Of a DNA stretch of 64,000 nt, positions 40,190 to 49,465 are shown in pieces. The notes beneath the pieces are model-generated. The model searched no databases and was not told where the DNA came from. It saw only the letters and a program-made list of their open reading frames with translations. The position numbers were made by a program, and so were the translations under genes. How positions within the stretch are numbered: position 1 is the first letter of the stretch; each line of letters opens with the position of its first letter. This DNA comes from Pantoea sp. GD03673 (GTDB lineage Bacteria; Pseudomonadota; Gammaproteobacteria; Enterobacterales; Enterobacteriaceae), in NCBI RefSeq assembly GCF_029844725.1, contig NZ_JAOCKJ010000006.1:310001-374000 (forward strand), read 5' to 3'.

Positions 40190-40762
40190 ATGAAAGCATT
40201 GAATGCTATAGCTATTCTGTTAACCGCCATGCTGCTGCAGGGCTGCGTTGCGGTTGTCGCTGGTGGCGCAGCGGTTGCCACCAAAACGGCTACCGATCCC
40301 CGCTCGGTGGGAACGCAGGTTGATGACGGCACCCTGGAGCTACGCGTGACTAACGCGCTGGCAAAAGATCAGCAGATTAAAACTGATGCCCGCGTCATCG
40401 CCACTGCTTATCAGGGCAAAGTGCTGCTGACCGGTCAGGCACCCTCGCAGGAAATTGCCAATCGTGCCAAACAGATCACCATGGGCGTCGATGGCGCAAC
40501 CGAGGTTTATAATGAGATCCGCATTGGCCAGAAAGTGACGCTGGGCACCACCTCATCAGACACCTGGATCACCACCAAGATCCGCTCGCAGCTGCTGGGC
40601 AGCGATCAGGTGAAATCATCCAACGTGAAGGTGACAACGGAGAATGGCGAAGTGTTCCTGCTGGGTCTGGTGACACAACAGGAAGCGCAGGCTGCGGCGG
40701 ATGTCGCCAGCCGTGTCAGCGGCGTGAAGCACGTCACTACCGCCTTTACCATGCTGAAGTAA
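40190..40762 (+). CDS. dolP: Division/outer-membrane stress-associated lipoprotein
   Basis: Outer-membrane lipoprotein (formerly yraP) with a signal peptide and lipobox LLQGC, followed by two BON domains (about 45-115 and 120-190). It binds anionic lipids and supports outer-membrane integrity. AAGGAG precedes the ATG at 40190. Confidence 0.96.
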   Translation: MKALNAIAILLTAMLLQGCVAVVAGGAAVATKTATDPRSVGTQVDDGTLELRVTNALAKDQQIKTDARVIATAYQGKVLLTGQAPSQEIANRAKQITMGVDGATEVYNEIRIGQKVTLGTTSSDTWITTKIRSQLLGSDQVKSSNVKVTTENGEVFLLGLVTQQEAQAAADVASRVSGVKHVTTAFTMLK

Positions 40763-40777
40763 CATCCAATACACAAA

Positions 40778-40798
40778 AAGGCGGCCAGGGCCGCCTTT
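40778..40798. terminator. Bidirectional terminator dolP/yhaK
   Basis: AAAGGCGGCC and GGCCGCCTTT pair around a two-base gap (GGCGG/CCGCC core) with A and T flanks, between convergent dolP and yhaK. Confidence 0.8.
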
Positions 40799-40813
40799 CT
40801 TATTGCCCGATTG

Positions 40814-41518
40814 TCAGACCGGGATGTCGATAACCAGCGCACGGGTTGCGGTTTTCGCCTTCAGCTGCAATAGCTTCTCTTCCTGCAAAAAAGCCCCATC
40901 CCCACAGCCCAGCTTCTCCTGATGATCCGTGCCGGACATCGCCTCCAGCGAACCGTGAATCGACTGCAGATAGGCTCGCGGCCCCTGAATCGACAGCGAG
41001 TAGTGTTCGCCCGGAGCGAGCACAACCTGATGAATCCACATCTGCTGACGCAGTTGCAGGCTGTCGTCTGTGCCATCCGGCGAGGCGATCAACTGGGACA
41101 ACCGGCCTTCCGTCAGGGCAATTTTCTGCATACGCGGGTTTTCACGCTCCGGACAGGCGGCGAGCCAGAGCTGCATGCGTGTCAGCGGCTGCTCTTTGCT
41201 CAGATTAATTTCGGTGTAACTCACACCTTGCTGAGCAGAGAGCAACAGCGCCTCACCTTCCCGCACGCTGACAGTGTTGCCTTCACTGTCACGGTATTCA
41301 GCTTCACCCTGCAGCACGATGTTCAGCACATCGACCTGTGGATAGGTGCGCGGCTGAAAAGCGGCACCCGGTGCCAGCACTTCCTGGTTCAGTACGCGCA
41401 GCGACGCGTAGCCCATCAGTTTAGGATCAAAATAGTGGCCAAAAGAGAAACTGTAGCGTGCCTGTAACCAGCCGAAATCGGCCTGACCACATGCGGACGC
41501 ACTGCGTGTCGTTATCAT
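40814..41518 (-). CDS. yhaK: Pirin-family bicupin YhaK
   Basis: A 234-aa bicupin (pirin-like) protein. The N-terminus contains FGHYFDPKLMGYASLRVLN; E. coli YhaK is a cytosolic redox-sensitive bicupin of uncertain function. Divergent from yhaJ, the E. coli pairing. Confidence 0.93.
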   Translation of the reverse strand: MITTRSASACGQADFGWLQARYSFSFGHYFDPKLMGYASLRVLNQEVLAPGAAFQPRTYPQVDVLNIVLQGEAEYRDSEGNTVSVREGEALLLSAQQGVSYTEINLSKEQPLTRMQLWLAACPERENPRMQKIALTEGRLSQLIASPDGTDDSLQLRQQMWIHQVVLAPGEHYSLSIQGPRAYLQSIHGSLEAMSGTDHQEKLGCGDGAFLQEEKLLQLKAKTATRALVIDIPV

Positions 41519-41647
41519 TATTTACCTCCGGCATCCGGTGGCGAGGATCGGCCACGGACTTTATGCACTCATGGTAAAAGTCTGGACGCCGGATTGTTAG
41601 CCAGTTAATCTGCCCGGCAAGTTCAAATTTCCTGACAGAGAACCGGG

Positions 41648-42547
41648 ATGGCTAAAGAGCGTGCGTTAACCCTTGAATCTTTACGCGTTATGGATGCGAT
41701 TGATCGCCGTGGCAGTTTTGCCGCAGCGGCGGATGAACTGGGCCGCGTCCCTTCCGCCCTCAGCTACACCATGCAGAAGCTGGAAGAGGAGCTGGATGTG
41801 GTGCTGTTTGACCGCTCCGGTCACCGCACCAAATTTACCAACGTGGGACGCATGCTGCTGGAGCGGGGTCGTGTACTGCTGGAAGCGGCCGATAAGCTCA
41901 CCACCGATGCGGAAGCGCTGGCGCGTGGCTGGGAAACCCATCTGACTATCGTTACCGAAGCGCTGGTGCCCATCGATGCACTCTTTCCCCTGGTGACGCG
42001 GCTGGCCGATAAAGCCAACACGCAGTTTTCTCTGGTTACTGAAGTGCTGGCGGGGGCCTGGGAACGGCTGGAACAGGGCCGGGCCGATATCGTGATTGCC
42101 CCCGATATGCACTTCCGCGCCTCAACCGAAATCAATACCCGTAAGCTGTACACCATGATGAGCGTTTACGTCGCCAGTGCGGATCACCCGATTCATAACG
42201 AGCCTGAACCGCAGTCTGAAGTGACGCGGGTGAAATACCGTGGCATTGCAGTAGCAGATACCGCACGTGAGCGTCCGGTGCTGACCGTGCAGTTGCTGGA
42301 CAAGCAGCAGCGTCTGACGGTGAGCAGCATGGACGACAAGCGCCGTGCGCTGCTGGCGGGCCTGGGCGTGGCAACCATGCCCTATTCGTTAGTGGAGCAG
42401 GATATCGCTGAAGGTCGTCTGCGGGTCGTGAGCCCGGAATATACCCGCGAGGTCGATATTATTATGGCGTGGCGGCGTGACAGCATGGGCGAAGCCAAAT
42501 CCTGGTGCCTGCGCGAGATCCCCCGCCTGCTGGCGAAGAAAAACTAA
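41648..42547 (+). CDS. yhaJ: LysR-family regulator YhaJ
   Basis: A 299-aa LysR regulator: N-terminal winged helix (RGSFAAAADELGRVPSALSYTMQKLE) and a C-terminal effector domain. E. coli YhaJ activates yqjF in response to aromatic compounds. Divergent from yhaK over 129 bases. Confidence 0.94.
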   Translation: MAKERALTLESLRVMDAIDRRGSFAAAADELGRVPSALSYTMQKLEEELDVVLFDRSGHRTKFTNVGRMLLERGRVLLEAADKLTTDAEALARGWETHLTIVTEALVPIDALFPLVTRLADKANTQFSLVTEVLAGAWERLEQGRADIVIAPDMHFRASTEINTRKLYTMMSVYVASADHPIHNEPEPQSEVTRVKYRGIAVADTARERPVLTVQLLDKQQRLTVSSMDDKRRALLAGLGVATMPYSLVEQDIAEGRLRVVSPEYTREVDIIMAWRRDSMGEAKSWCLREIPRLLAKKN

Positions 42548-42573
42548 ACGCCTGATACAGGTTCAGGGCGAAG

Positions 42574-44484
42574 CTAAGACCGGCTCAGGCAATCCATGGC
42601 CACTGCCCTGAAGCTGGTGAAGTCACTGCTGTCCCGCAGGCGGGTCATCGCCCTTTCGCGCAGGAACGTCACAAACAGATCGTAAATCGCCATTGCCTCT
42701 TCATATTCACTTTTGCTGATCGCCAGCAGGAAAATCACATAGGCGGTGTCGTCGCCCCAGGGGATGCCGTGCGGTGCCAGCACGGTATACACCACGGTTT
42801 TCTTTGCCAGCAGTCCCAGCGAGTGCGGCAGCGCAATCCCTTCGCCGAGCATGGTGCTGACAATCGCTTCACGCTCTTCAACTGACGGACAGAAGGCCGC
42901 ATCCACAAACCCCTCGGCCTCCAGCTGATCGCACAGCTGACGGAACAGCTCAGACTGGGTCATCGGCCTGTCGACGATGTGAAAGTGCTGGGCATCAAAA
43001 AATTTCGCCAACATGTAGGGCCGGGTCCGGTCAACCAGCACCAGCTTGCCAATCTGCTCCAGCTGAAAACCGGTGGGAAACGGTGACATCACCACCACCG
43101 GTTTCTCTTTTTCACTGAGCCGGATGGTCGAGATAACAAAATCCTCGTCGATACGGCTGCGCGCCTCATATTCGCGCTGTGACAGACGAGCGGTGACCTG
43201 CAACTGCGGATATTTTCGCAGCAGCATCGCCTCAATCATCCGCAGCGTGGAGTTACCGCTGTCGCACACCAGCAGCACCTGCGGATGCCGCTGATAGCCG
43301 ACGTCGTAGTGGCGCTCCAGGCCAACACCGATATGCAGCACCAGAAAGCCGATCTCATTCTCGGAGATAACATAAGGGGTATATTTCCCCCAGCTGGTGA
43401 CCGCCGCCAGGGTGACATCATAGGCCATGGGATAGTGCTGCTTGATGTTGTCGAGCAGCGGGTTGGGAATATGAATCTGATAGCGCACCCGGGTAATCAT
43501 GGTTTTGATGTGGGTGAGCAGATCGGCACGCAGCTGCTGGTCGTTTTGCAGATTGAAGTTGTAATGCGTGTTGATAAAGCTGAGCAGATAATCCACCAGC
43601 GCGTCGGCGTCATCGGCATTAATGGCGCTGGGGGCGATCGCCTGAATACGCCTGGCTGCGATATTGACCCGCAGCCAGTTTTCTTCTGCCGGTGAAATCG
43701 GTTTACTGACCAGCGGGCGCATCAGCGTAATCAGCTGATGTGCCGCTTCTCGCACCTCATCGCCAATCTCCTCGGCACCCGGATCGTTGAGCGGATAGCC
43801 CTCGCTGATGCGACGCACCGCCACCGCACAGTACAGCTGAAGATAGCGCTCGCCCTCATCGCTGAGGCGAATGTTGTACTGAGCAAAGCAGTTTTGCAGC
43901 AGCGGGCGCAGCGTCTCCAGCATGCCGCTGTTCAGCGCTTCAATGGTCAGCAGCGGACTCTCTGGCTGCGCCTGATCGATTTGCCATAACAGATCCGTCA
44001 GACAGGTACGAATCGCCACTTCGCTCCCGAACAGCTTCATGCCGTAGTGTGGCTTGCTCTCAATGGTGAGGTGATAACGTCCCAGCCATTCACGGACCTC
44101 TGCCATGTCATTCTGCAGGGTAGCGCGACTGACAAACCACTCTTCCGCCAGCTCTTCAAGCTTCAGCGAATAGGCCGCAGTAAGAAAGCGGGTCAGCAGG
44201 TAACGAACCCGATCTGGCGAGGTGCGCGGCACCCGCAGCGGCGACGCGTTATGCTGTTGCAGATGCTCAAAGCGCTGAGCATCCTCAATCTTCAGCTGAT
44301 ACCCCGCGCCACGACTGAGGATAAACTGAGCGCCATGGTCTGCCAGCAGCGCATTCAGGGCCGTGATATCGGTGCGCACAGTGCGTGTCGAGACGGCAAA
44401 ACGCCGCGCAAGCTCATCCTGAGGCAGCGTTTCGTTTTGCAGGGCATCGAACAGTTGCGCAAGGCGCTGATTGGGAAATCTCAC
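42574..44484 (-). CDS. PRD/EIIB/EIIA-domain transcriptional activator (MtlR/BglG-like)
   Basis: A 636-aa multidomain regulator. Two N-terminal helix-turn-helix domains (about 1-60 and 85-165) are followed by two PRDs (about 190-400, with His in DLLTHIKTM and LVLHIGVGLERH), a GatB-like EIIB domain with phosphocysteine loop VCDSGNST, and a C-terminal fructose/mannitol-type EIIA domain with active His in GIALPHSLG. Activity is expected to depend on PTS phosphorylation. I start at the GTG at 44484. It is the last gene of the leftward cluster and most likely controls it. Confidence 0.9.
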   Translation of the reverse strand: MRFPNQRLAQLFDALQNETLPQDELARRFAVSTRTVRTDITALNALLADHGAQFILSRGAGYQLKIEDAQRFEHLQQHNASPLRVPRTSPDRVRYLLTRFLTAAYSLKLEELAEEWFVSRATLQNDMAEVREWLGRYHLTIESKPHYGMKLFGSEVAIRTCLTDLLWQIDQAQPESPLLTIEALNSGMLETLRPLLQNCFAQYNIRLSDEGERYLQLYCAVAVRRISEGYPLNDPGAEEIGDEVREAAHQLITLMRPLVSKPISPAEENWLRVNIAARRIQAIAPSAINADDADALVDYLLSFINTHYNFNLQNDQQLRADLLTHIKTMITRVRYQIHIPNPLLDNIKQHYPMAYDVTLAAVTSWGKYTPYVISENEIGFLVLHIGVGLERHYDVGYQRHPQVLLVCDSGNSTLRMIEAMLLRKYPQLQVTARLSQREYEARSRIDEDFVISTIRLSEKEKPVVVMSPFPTGFQLEQIGKLVLVDRTRPYMLAKFFDAQHFHIVDRPMTQSELFRQLCDQLEAEGFVDAAFCPSVEEREAIVSTMLGEGIALPHSLGLLAKKTVVYTVLAPHGIPWGDDTAYVIFLLAISKSEYEEAMAIYDLFVTFLRERAMTRLRDSSDFTSFRAVAMDCLSRS

Positions 44485-44591
44485 AAGCGTTACCTGTTTG
44501 CAGACAGAAAGTGGGAACATCAGCCTACGGCGATCGTTACGCAACGTCCATGTTGCGCGATCGGCCACTCGCGGGCAGATTGGGCTGATCC

Positions 44592-45332
44592 TCAGGCCAT
44601 CAGCGTTTTACAGATGGCCAGCAGTTGCTGCACATCGTCAATACGGGTCTCTCCGCTGGCTTTGTCGATGATCGAACTGTAGACGTGCGGGATCACTTTG
44701 CTGACGCCCGATTCCAGCGCGATGCGAACGATCTCGCCAAAATTATCCAGATCGATGCCGCCGGTTGGCTCCAGCCAGAAATCATGTTTTGCGCAGGCTT
44801 CCGCCACGGCGCGATACTCATCCACCGCCTGCAAACCGCCCATCGGGAAATATTTTACCGAGCTGCCGCCCATATCCTGCAGCATCGCAATCGCCGTTTC
44901 AGCAGGCACGATCCCGTCCTGCTGTCTGGCGCTGCGTGGCCCGGTGGAAATTTTCACCAGGCCTGGCGTACCGGTGGGCGAAATCAGGCCGTTCACAACT
45001 GTCTGGGACTGGCCCAGCAGCGCACGACTGGTGGCAACGCCAGTGAATACCTGGTTCACATGCTGCGGTTGCAGCACCGCCGCAATCTCACTCACCATCT
45101 GTGACTGATTCGGATCGCCCGCACCCAGCCCGACGGAAAGTGCATTATCAATCAGCGCGGCATACTCGCGCATGTCAGCGATAGCGGCTTCATTACTGGC
45201 ATAGTTTTTCGACAGCACGCCGACCAGCACGTGCCCTTCGGCTGCCTGCCAGATGGCGCGGGCGTTCTCTTTTGATCCTGCCAGGACATTAAGGCAGATG
45301 CGATCCTGATAAAAATTGGGGGTCAGCGTCAT
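44592..45332 (-). CDS. dgaF: KDGP aldolase family protein (DgaF-like)
   Basis: Predicted to split 2-keto-3-deoxygluconate-6-phosphate to pyruvate and glyceraldehyde-3-phosphate. At 246 aa it is a TIM-barrel of the DgaF family, distinct from Eda; the Schiff-base Lys is probably in SSVKYFPMGG, and GGIDLDNFGEIV closes the phosphate site. It overlaps dgaE by four bases. The symbol follows the Salmonella D-glucosaminate operon; here the substrate supply genes differ, so the real substrate may differ. Confidence 0.85.
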   Translation of the reverse strand: MTLTPNFYQDRICLNVLAGSKENARAIWQAAEGHVLVGVLSKNYASNEAAIADMREYAALIDNALSVGLGAGDPNQSQMVSEIAAVLQPQHVNQVFTGVATSRALLGQSQTVVNGLISPTGTPGLVKISTGPRSARQQDGIVPAETAIAMLQDMGGSSVKYFPMGGLQAVDEYRAVAEACAKHDFWLEPTGGIDLDNFGEIVRIALESGVSKVIPHVYSSIIDKASGETRIDDVQQLLAICKTLMA

Positions 45333-46450
45333 GCGTGTTTCTCTCCCTTTAACAGTGTCTGAATGCGGATGAAAATCTGGTGCAGCTGATCGGCGCTGAC
45401 GCTGCGCACGTCCGCTTCAATGATCCCCTCGTTGGCTTTGTAACCCCGGAAGTAGATCGCGACGTCGCCTTTTTTCAGTGACTGAACCAGATCGCCTGTA
45501 CGTTGCTGGATCGCGGCTTCATCGAACGCGATCTCCGCCCGGGCGATATCGCGTCCGGCGGCATCCCACACGACGCGGGCGGTCACACCCTTCAGATCGT
45601 TGAGCTGCTCAATGAAGGGCGTCATTTTTTCCACCATCTGCGCGCCGCTGATTTTTGGCTGCGTCAGATAATTTTCAATCGCCTGCGTCAGCCCGAGAAT
45701 GCCCTCTTTGCCTACTTTCATTGCGCGACCAATGCCGTTGGTCTGGCGTTTGACCCACTCGACGTATTGATGTCTGCCAATCACCAGCCCGCTGGTTGGC
45801 CCTTCGATCGCTTTTGCTCCGCTGTAGATCACCAGATCGGCTCCCGCCGCGTAGTAGCAGTGCAGATCCTCTTCCGCTGCCGCATCGACGATCAGCGGCA
45901 CGCCATGCTGGCGCGCAACAGCGGCGGCCTGTGCCACATCGAGATGGCTCTTCTGCACGCAGTGATGCGATTTCACATAGAGGATCGCCGCAGTCTGTGG
46001 CGTGATCGCCGCCGCCAGCTGGGCGGGTGAGCACTCATTGCTGTACCCCGCTTCCACCAGTTGCCCGCCGCCCAGTGCCACCATGCTGCCAACCGGTGCG
46101 CCATAGTTCACGTTGTGTCCTTTCGGCACCACAATCTGGTGCGGGACGGTCAGCGGTGCGGCATGCAGGTTATCCACCAGCCAGTCATTGTCTTTCACAA
46201 TCACCGCTGCCACGCTCTGAGCGATGCCTGCGGAGGCACAGGAAACCACCAGCGCGTTCTCTACCTTCAGCAGCCCGGCAATATACGCACCGGTCTTATC
46301 CACCAGATCTTTCATTTCGAAGTAGTGATCGAGGCCATATTTCACCGTATCGATCACGTCACTCGACGGCGTGGAGACGCCGAGGATCGTCATACGGCCA
46401 GAGGCGTTAATAACCGGCTTCAGGCCATACTTTTCATAAACCGAGGTCAT
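45329..46450 (-). CDS. dgaE: DgaE-like PLP-dependent ammonia lyase (SelA fold)
   Basis: A 373-aa SelA-like PLP enzyme. The PLP Lys is probably in YSGAKAIEGPTSG. The Salmonella relative DgaE converts D-glucosaminate-6-phosphate to KDGP and ammonia. It overlaps the amidohydrolase gene by 17 bases and dgaF by four, so the three enzymes are made together. The phosphorylated substrate in the known pathway makes the missing PTS permease notable. Confidence 0.85.
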   Translation of the reverse strand: MTSVYEKYGLKPVINASGRMTILGVSTPSSDVIDTVKYGLDHYFEMKDLVDKTGAYIAGLLKVENALVVSCASAGIAQSVAAVIVKDNDWLVDNLHAAPLTVPHQIVVPKGHNVNYGAPVGSMVALGGGQLVEAGYSNECSPAQLAAAITPQTAAILYVKSHHCVQKSHLDVAQAAAVARQHGVPLIVDAAAEEDLHCYYAAGADLVIYSGAKAIEGPTSGLVIGRHQYVEWVKRQTNGIGRAMKVGKEGILGLTQAIENYLTQPKISGAQMVEKMTPFIEQLNDLKGVTARVVWDAAGRDIARAEIAFDEAAIQQRTGDLVQSLKKGDVAIYFRGYKANEGIIEADVRSVSADQLHQIFIRIQTLLKGEKHA

Positions 46451-47564
46451 GCGCTATTCCTTCTTTAGTCGCGATCCACGTACCGGCGACCACGGCCGCC
46501 AGCGGAACCAGATGCTTCTCACCGGCGACCTCTTCACCTTCTGAATCGATAAAGGGCCGGGTTTCTTCTTTGACGCTAAAAACAGTCAGATCGGCGTCGT
46601 AGCCAACTTTCAGCTGTCCCTTACGCAGCAGGCGCAGTCCTGCAGCCGCATTGACCGTCACGCAGTCGATCACCTGCGGCAGCGTCATGCCGATGCTGAA
46701 GAATTTCGACATCACATGCGCCAGGCTGTGAACCGGACCGGTCAGGCGATTGCGGCAGTAAATGTCCGAGCTGATGGTGTCGGGCACGATGCCCTGCGCA
46801 ATGGCCACACGGGCAACCTCAAAGCTGAAACTGGCGCTGCCGTGACCGACATCGAGTTTTACGCCGCGTGCGATAGCATGTCTGACGGCGGCCTTAAGTT
46901 CGCCCTGCGGCGTCAGAATGCGATTGGGTTTGCCATTAAAGCAGTGGGTGATGATGTCGCCCGTGGTGAGCAGATCCGCAATCTGATCAAGATTGGGCGG
47001 ATTATTGCCAATGTGAACCATCAGCGGCAGACCGCCGGTCTCCTGCTGAATTGCTTTGGCTTTTATCAGCGGCTGCACGCCGTTCTGCCCCACAACGCTG
47101 CTGCTGATACGCGCCTTGAGCCCGACAATAAAATCGGGCAGTCGCGCCACGGCCTGCCGGACCGCCTCGCTGTCTATCTGCGCCATGTCGGCCAGCTCAT
47201 TCTGGGTGATGATGCCGGTGCGGGCGATATTGATCAGCGCATAAACCTGGGTCTGCGCCGCACGCGTCAGCTGGTAAAAGTCATCAATGTGCTCTGCGCC
47301 GGTGCTGCCCGCATCCACAACCGTGGTGACGCCATGCGCGACGCCAATCGCGTCCGCTTCATCATGATAAATCGGTGATTTGGGATAGCAGTGAACATGG
47401 GAGTCGATCCAGCCAGCGCTGAGGTAGTAGCGGCCCGCAAGATCGCGCTCGCGCTGTGCTTTGCCCTGCACGTTGCCGACAGCCGCGATGCGGCCATCCT
47501 GCAGCGCAATGTCCACCACCTGCTCATCGCTGAGCCTTGCTGCGCGGATAATCAAGTCGTACAT
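46434..47564 (-). CDS. COG3964-type amidohydrolase/deacetylase
   Basis: A 376-aa metal-dependent amidohydrolase. Metal ligands are visible: HxH in DSHVHCYP, a probable carbamylated Lys in FIVGLKARIS, His in LMVHIGN and ITHCFNG, and Asp in SSDIYCRN. Often annotated dihydroorotase, but family members tested in vitro hydrolyse acetylated hydroxy acids rather than dihydroorotate, from memory. Next to dgaE/dgaF it could remove an acyl group from the sugar-acid substrate; this is inference. Confidence 0.8.
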   Translation of the reverse strand: MYDLIIRAARLSDEQVVDIALQDGRIAAVGNVQGKAQRERDLAGRYYLSAGWIDSHVHCYPKSPIYHDEADAIGVAHGVTTVVDAGSTGAEHIDDFYQLTRAAQTQVYALINIARTGIITQNELADMAQIDSEAVRQAVARLPDFIVGLKARISSSVVGQNGVQPLIKAKAIQQETGGLPLMVHIGNNPPNLDQIADLLTTGDIITHCFNGKPNRILTPQGELKAAVRHAIARGVKLDVGHGSASFSFEVARVAIAQGIVPDTISSDIYCRNRLTGPVHSLAHVMSKFFSIGMTLPQVIDCVTVNAAAGLRLLRKGQLKVGYDADLTVFSVKEETRPFIDSEGEEVAGEKHLVPLAAVVAGTWIATKEGIAHDLGL

Positions 47565-47607
47565 GGTTTCTCCTTAACGGCAGCCCGCTGCCGGGCTGCC
47601 GGTGAGA

Positions 47608-48249
47608 TCAGAGAGCAATCGGGAACAGCGCCCCAAGGATCATCGCGCCAAGGATCGCCCCGCCAGTAATCGGCTTGTTCCAGAGATAGAACAGCAGCGC
47701 ACCCAGCAGCGAGCCCAGACCAATCGGAATGGATGCCGCCATAGCGGACAGGATGATCAGCGGCCCCAGGAAGCGTCCCGACGCATTACCCGCCCCCATC
47801 ATCACGTCTGCGCCGTAGGTGGAGTCGCTCTGATTGATGGTGAATTTACGCGCCAGAATAATCAGGTAGCCAATCGCCACACCAATCACCAGGCCCGTCG
47901 CCAGCGAGGCTGCGAAGTTCGCCACAGGGAAGACAATGCCCGCGCCCAGCAGCAGGGCCGGAACGCCCAGGCCGACGCCGGTCTGAATCGCCCCGCCAAT
48001 ATCCAGGATCCCTACCAGCGAGCCTTCGATAATGCGGGCGAACAGGAAGCTGGCCCCAAAGGCGGCAACCGCGCCGTAGACGCCGGTCTCCATGCCTGAA
48101 CGCAGCATCGAGACAAACGCCACTTCGTTAAACGCGCCGATGCCATAGAGGTAATACATGTGCGTCCCGGCGAAGACGCCAGAAGAGAGCAGGCCAACAA
48201 AGATCGGGAAAGACCAGTCGGCGTACCAGAAGCCTTTATTTTCGTTCAT
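47608..48249 (-). CDS. DUF4310 integral membrane protein
   Basis: A 213-aa hydrophobic protein with about six membrane segments and many Gly residues (GGAIQTGVGLGVPALLLGAG, GLVIGVAIGYL). It matches my recollection of DUF4310, always found with DUF4311, DUF4312 and the SFCGS protein. Eleven bases after DUF4311. Proposed to be one half of a two-subunit membrane transporter. Confidence 0.75.
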   Translation of the reverse strand: MNENKGFWYADWSFPIFVGLLSSGVFAGTHMYYLYGIGAFNEVAFVSMLRSGMETGVYGAVAAFGASFLFARIIEGSLVGILDIGGAIQTGVGLGVPALLLGAGIVFPVANFAASLATGLVIGVAIGYLIILARKFTINQSDSTYGADVMMGAGNASGRFLGPLIILSAMAASIPIGLGSLLGALLFYLWNKPITGGAILGAMILGALFPIAL

Positions 48250-48260
48250 CGCATCGCCTC

Positions 48261-49037
48261 TTATTTGCCGCTGACTGAGTTGTGGATCATGTCGAGCCAG
48301 CCGGGAATGCCGAGCTGGAAGGACTGCAGCAGCTTCATGTCGAAACCACGGAAGAAGCCGCTCAGGACAAACAGCAGCACGATGGCGGTCATCATCACTT
48401 TGGTGACGCGGTTCCAGCCGCTTTCTTCCACGCCTTTACCGATCAGGATACCCAGCACCAGGCCTGGCACCGCGTTGCCCATGATCAGCTGCGCCAGGCC
48501 GCCAAAAATGGTGGCCCAGAAGCCTGATTTTTTGCCTGCATCGATCGCGGCCAGCCAGAAGATGACCGGCATGACGGTATTCACCAGCAGGTTAGCGGCG
48601 GGCACCAGCACTTTGACCGCTGTAACCTGCAGCGCAGCCGGTACAGCAGAGGCAGTGGAGTTAAGGAAGGCGACCACGATCATGCCGATGATGCCGCAGG
48701 CGATGGCCATTTTTTTCGGATCGTGCAGCGTCTCCGCCACATTACGATTCTTCACCATCAAGGCAGCAGCACCCCAGTTTGGAATGATGCGATGGTCCAC
48801 ATCCTGCGTGAATGAACCGGCTGCGACAGACGATGCCCAGGCATTGAAAAAGAAGCCAAGACCAAAGGAGAAGTGGGATGCCGGATCGCCTTCACACGAG
48901 TTCAGCTCGCCCAGCGTACGAAAGGCTCCCATGCCCTGGGTGGTTGGTGCATGGAACATGCGCGCCGCACCTGCTCCAACGCCGACACCTACCAGCCCGC
49001 CAATGATCAACGACTTAAACAAAATGATTAAAAACAT
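48261..49037 (-). CDS. DUF4311 integral membrane protein
   Basis: A 258-aa protein with about six membrane segments, beginning MFLIILFKSLIIGGLVGVG. It has an unusual hydrophilic insert with GELNSCEGDPASHFSFG and a DVDHRIIPNWGA segment. I start at 49037, where AAGG precedes the ATG; the longer open frame upstream is unconserved and Arg-rich. Partner of DUF4310; function undescribed. Confidence 0.75.
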   Translation of the reverse strand: MFLIILFKSLIIGGLVGVGVGAGAARMFHAPTTQGMGAFRTLGELNSCEGDPASHFSFGLGFFFNAWASSVAAGSFTQDVDHRIIPNWGAAALMVKNRNVAETLHDPKKMAIACGIIGMIVVAFLNSTASAVPAALQVTAVKVLVPAANLLVNTVMPVIFWLAAIDAGKKSGFWATIFGGLAQLIMGNAVPGLVLGILIGKGVEESGWNRVTKVMMTAIVLLFVLSGFFRGFDMKLLQSFQLGIPGWLDMIHNSVSGK

Positions 49038-49163
49038 GTTGTTGTACCTTGTTGTCGTTTTATACCCGTCATACCCGCGCCGCCGCATTGCCCTGGCCTG
49101 ACCGCCGCGATATCGCAACAGCAGGGATCGGGCAAACGGGGGCTGATGTGAACAGGTTCTGTT

Positions 49164-49463
49164 TTATGATGCCGCCGTGAACGTGACCTGTTCGGTGTCG
49201 AAAACGGTGACGCTGACGGTGATCTCCAGCGTGACGCTGAAGCTCCGCCGTTGGCGCGCCAGAAAGAAGAAGAGAAACTTCTCGTTTTTGACGCTCTCCT
49301 GCGCGCGCAGCACCCGGACATCCTGGGGTTCAATGCGCAGCAGAATTTTTTGCGTCGCGCGCAGAACCTGGTTCTGCACACGACTCAGGGCATCGGCAAA
49401 GGCTTTCGCTTTGGTATCGCCTTTGCCCTCGACCGTCACCTGGGTAACGTATTGTTCTTTCAT
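49164..49463 (-). CDS. DUF4312 small protein
   Basis: A 99-aa soluble protein, starting MKEQYVTQVTVEGKGDTKAK, with an alpha/beta pattern and no membrane segment. It starts two bases after the SFCGS gene ends. The 126-base gap to DUF4311 is the largest in the cluster. Function unknown. Confidence 0.75.
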   Translation of the reverse strand: MKEQYVTQVTVEGKGDTKAKAFADALSRVQNQVLRATQKILLRIEPQDVRVLRAQESVKNEKFLFFFLARQRRSFSVTLEITVSVTVFDTEQVTFTAAS

Positions 49464-49465
49464 AA

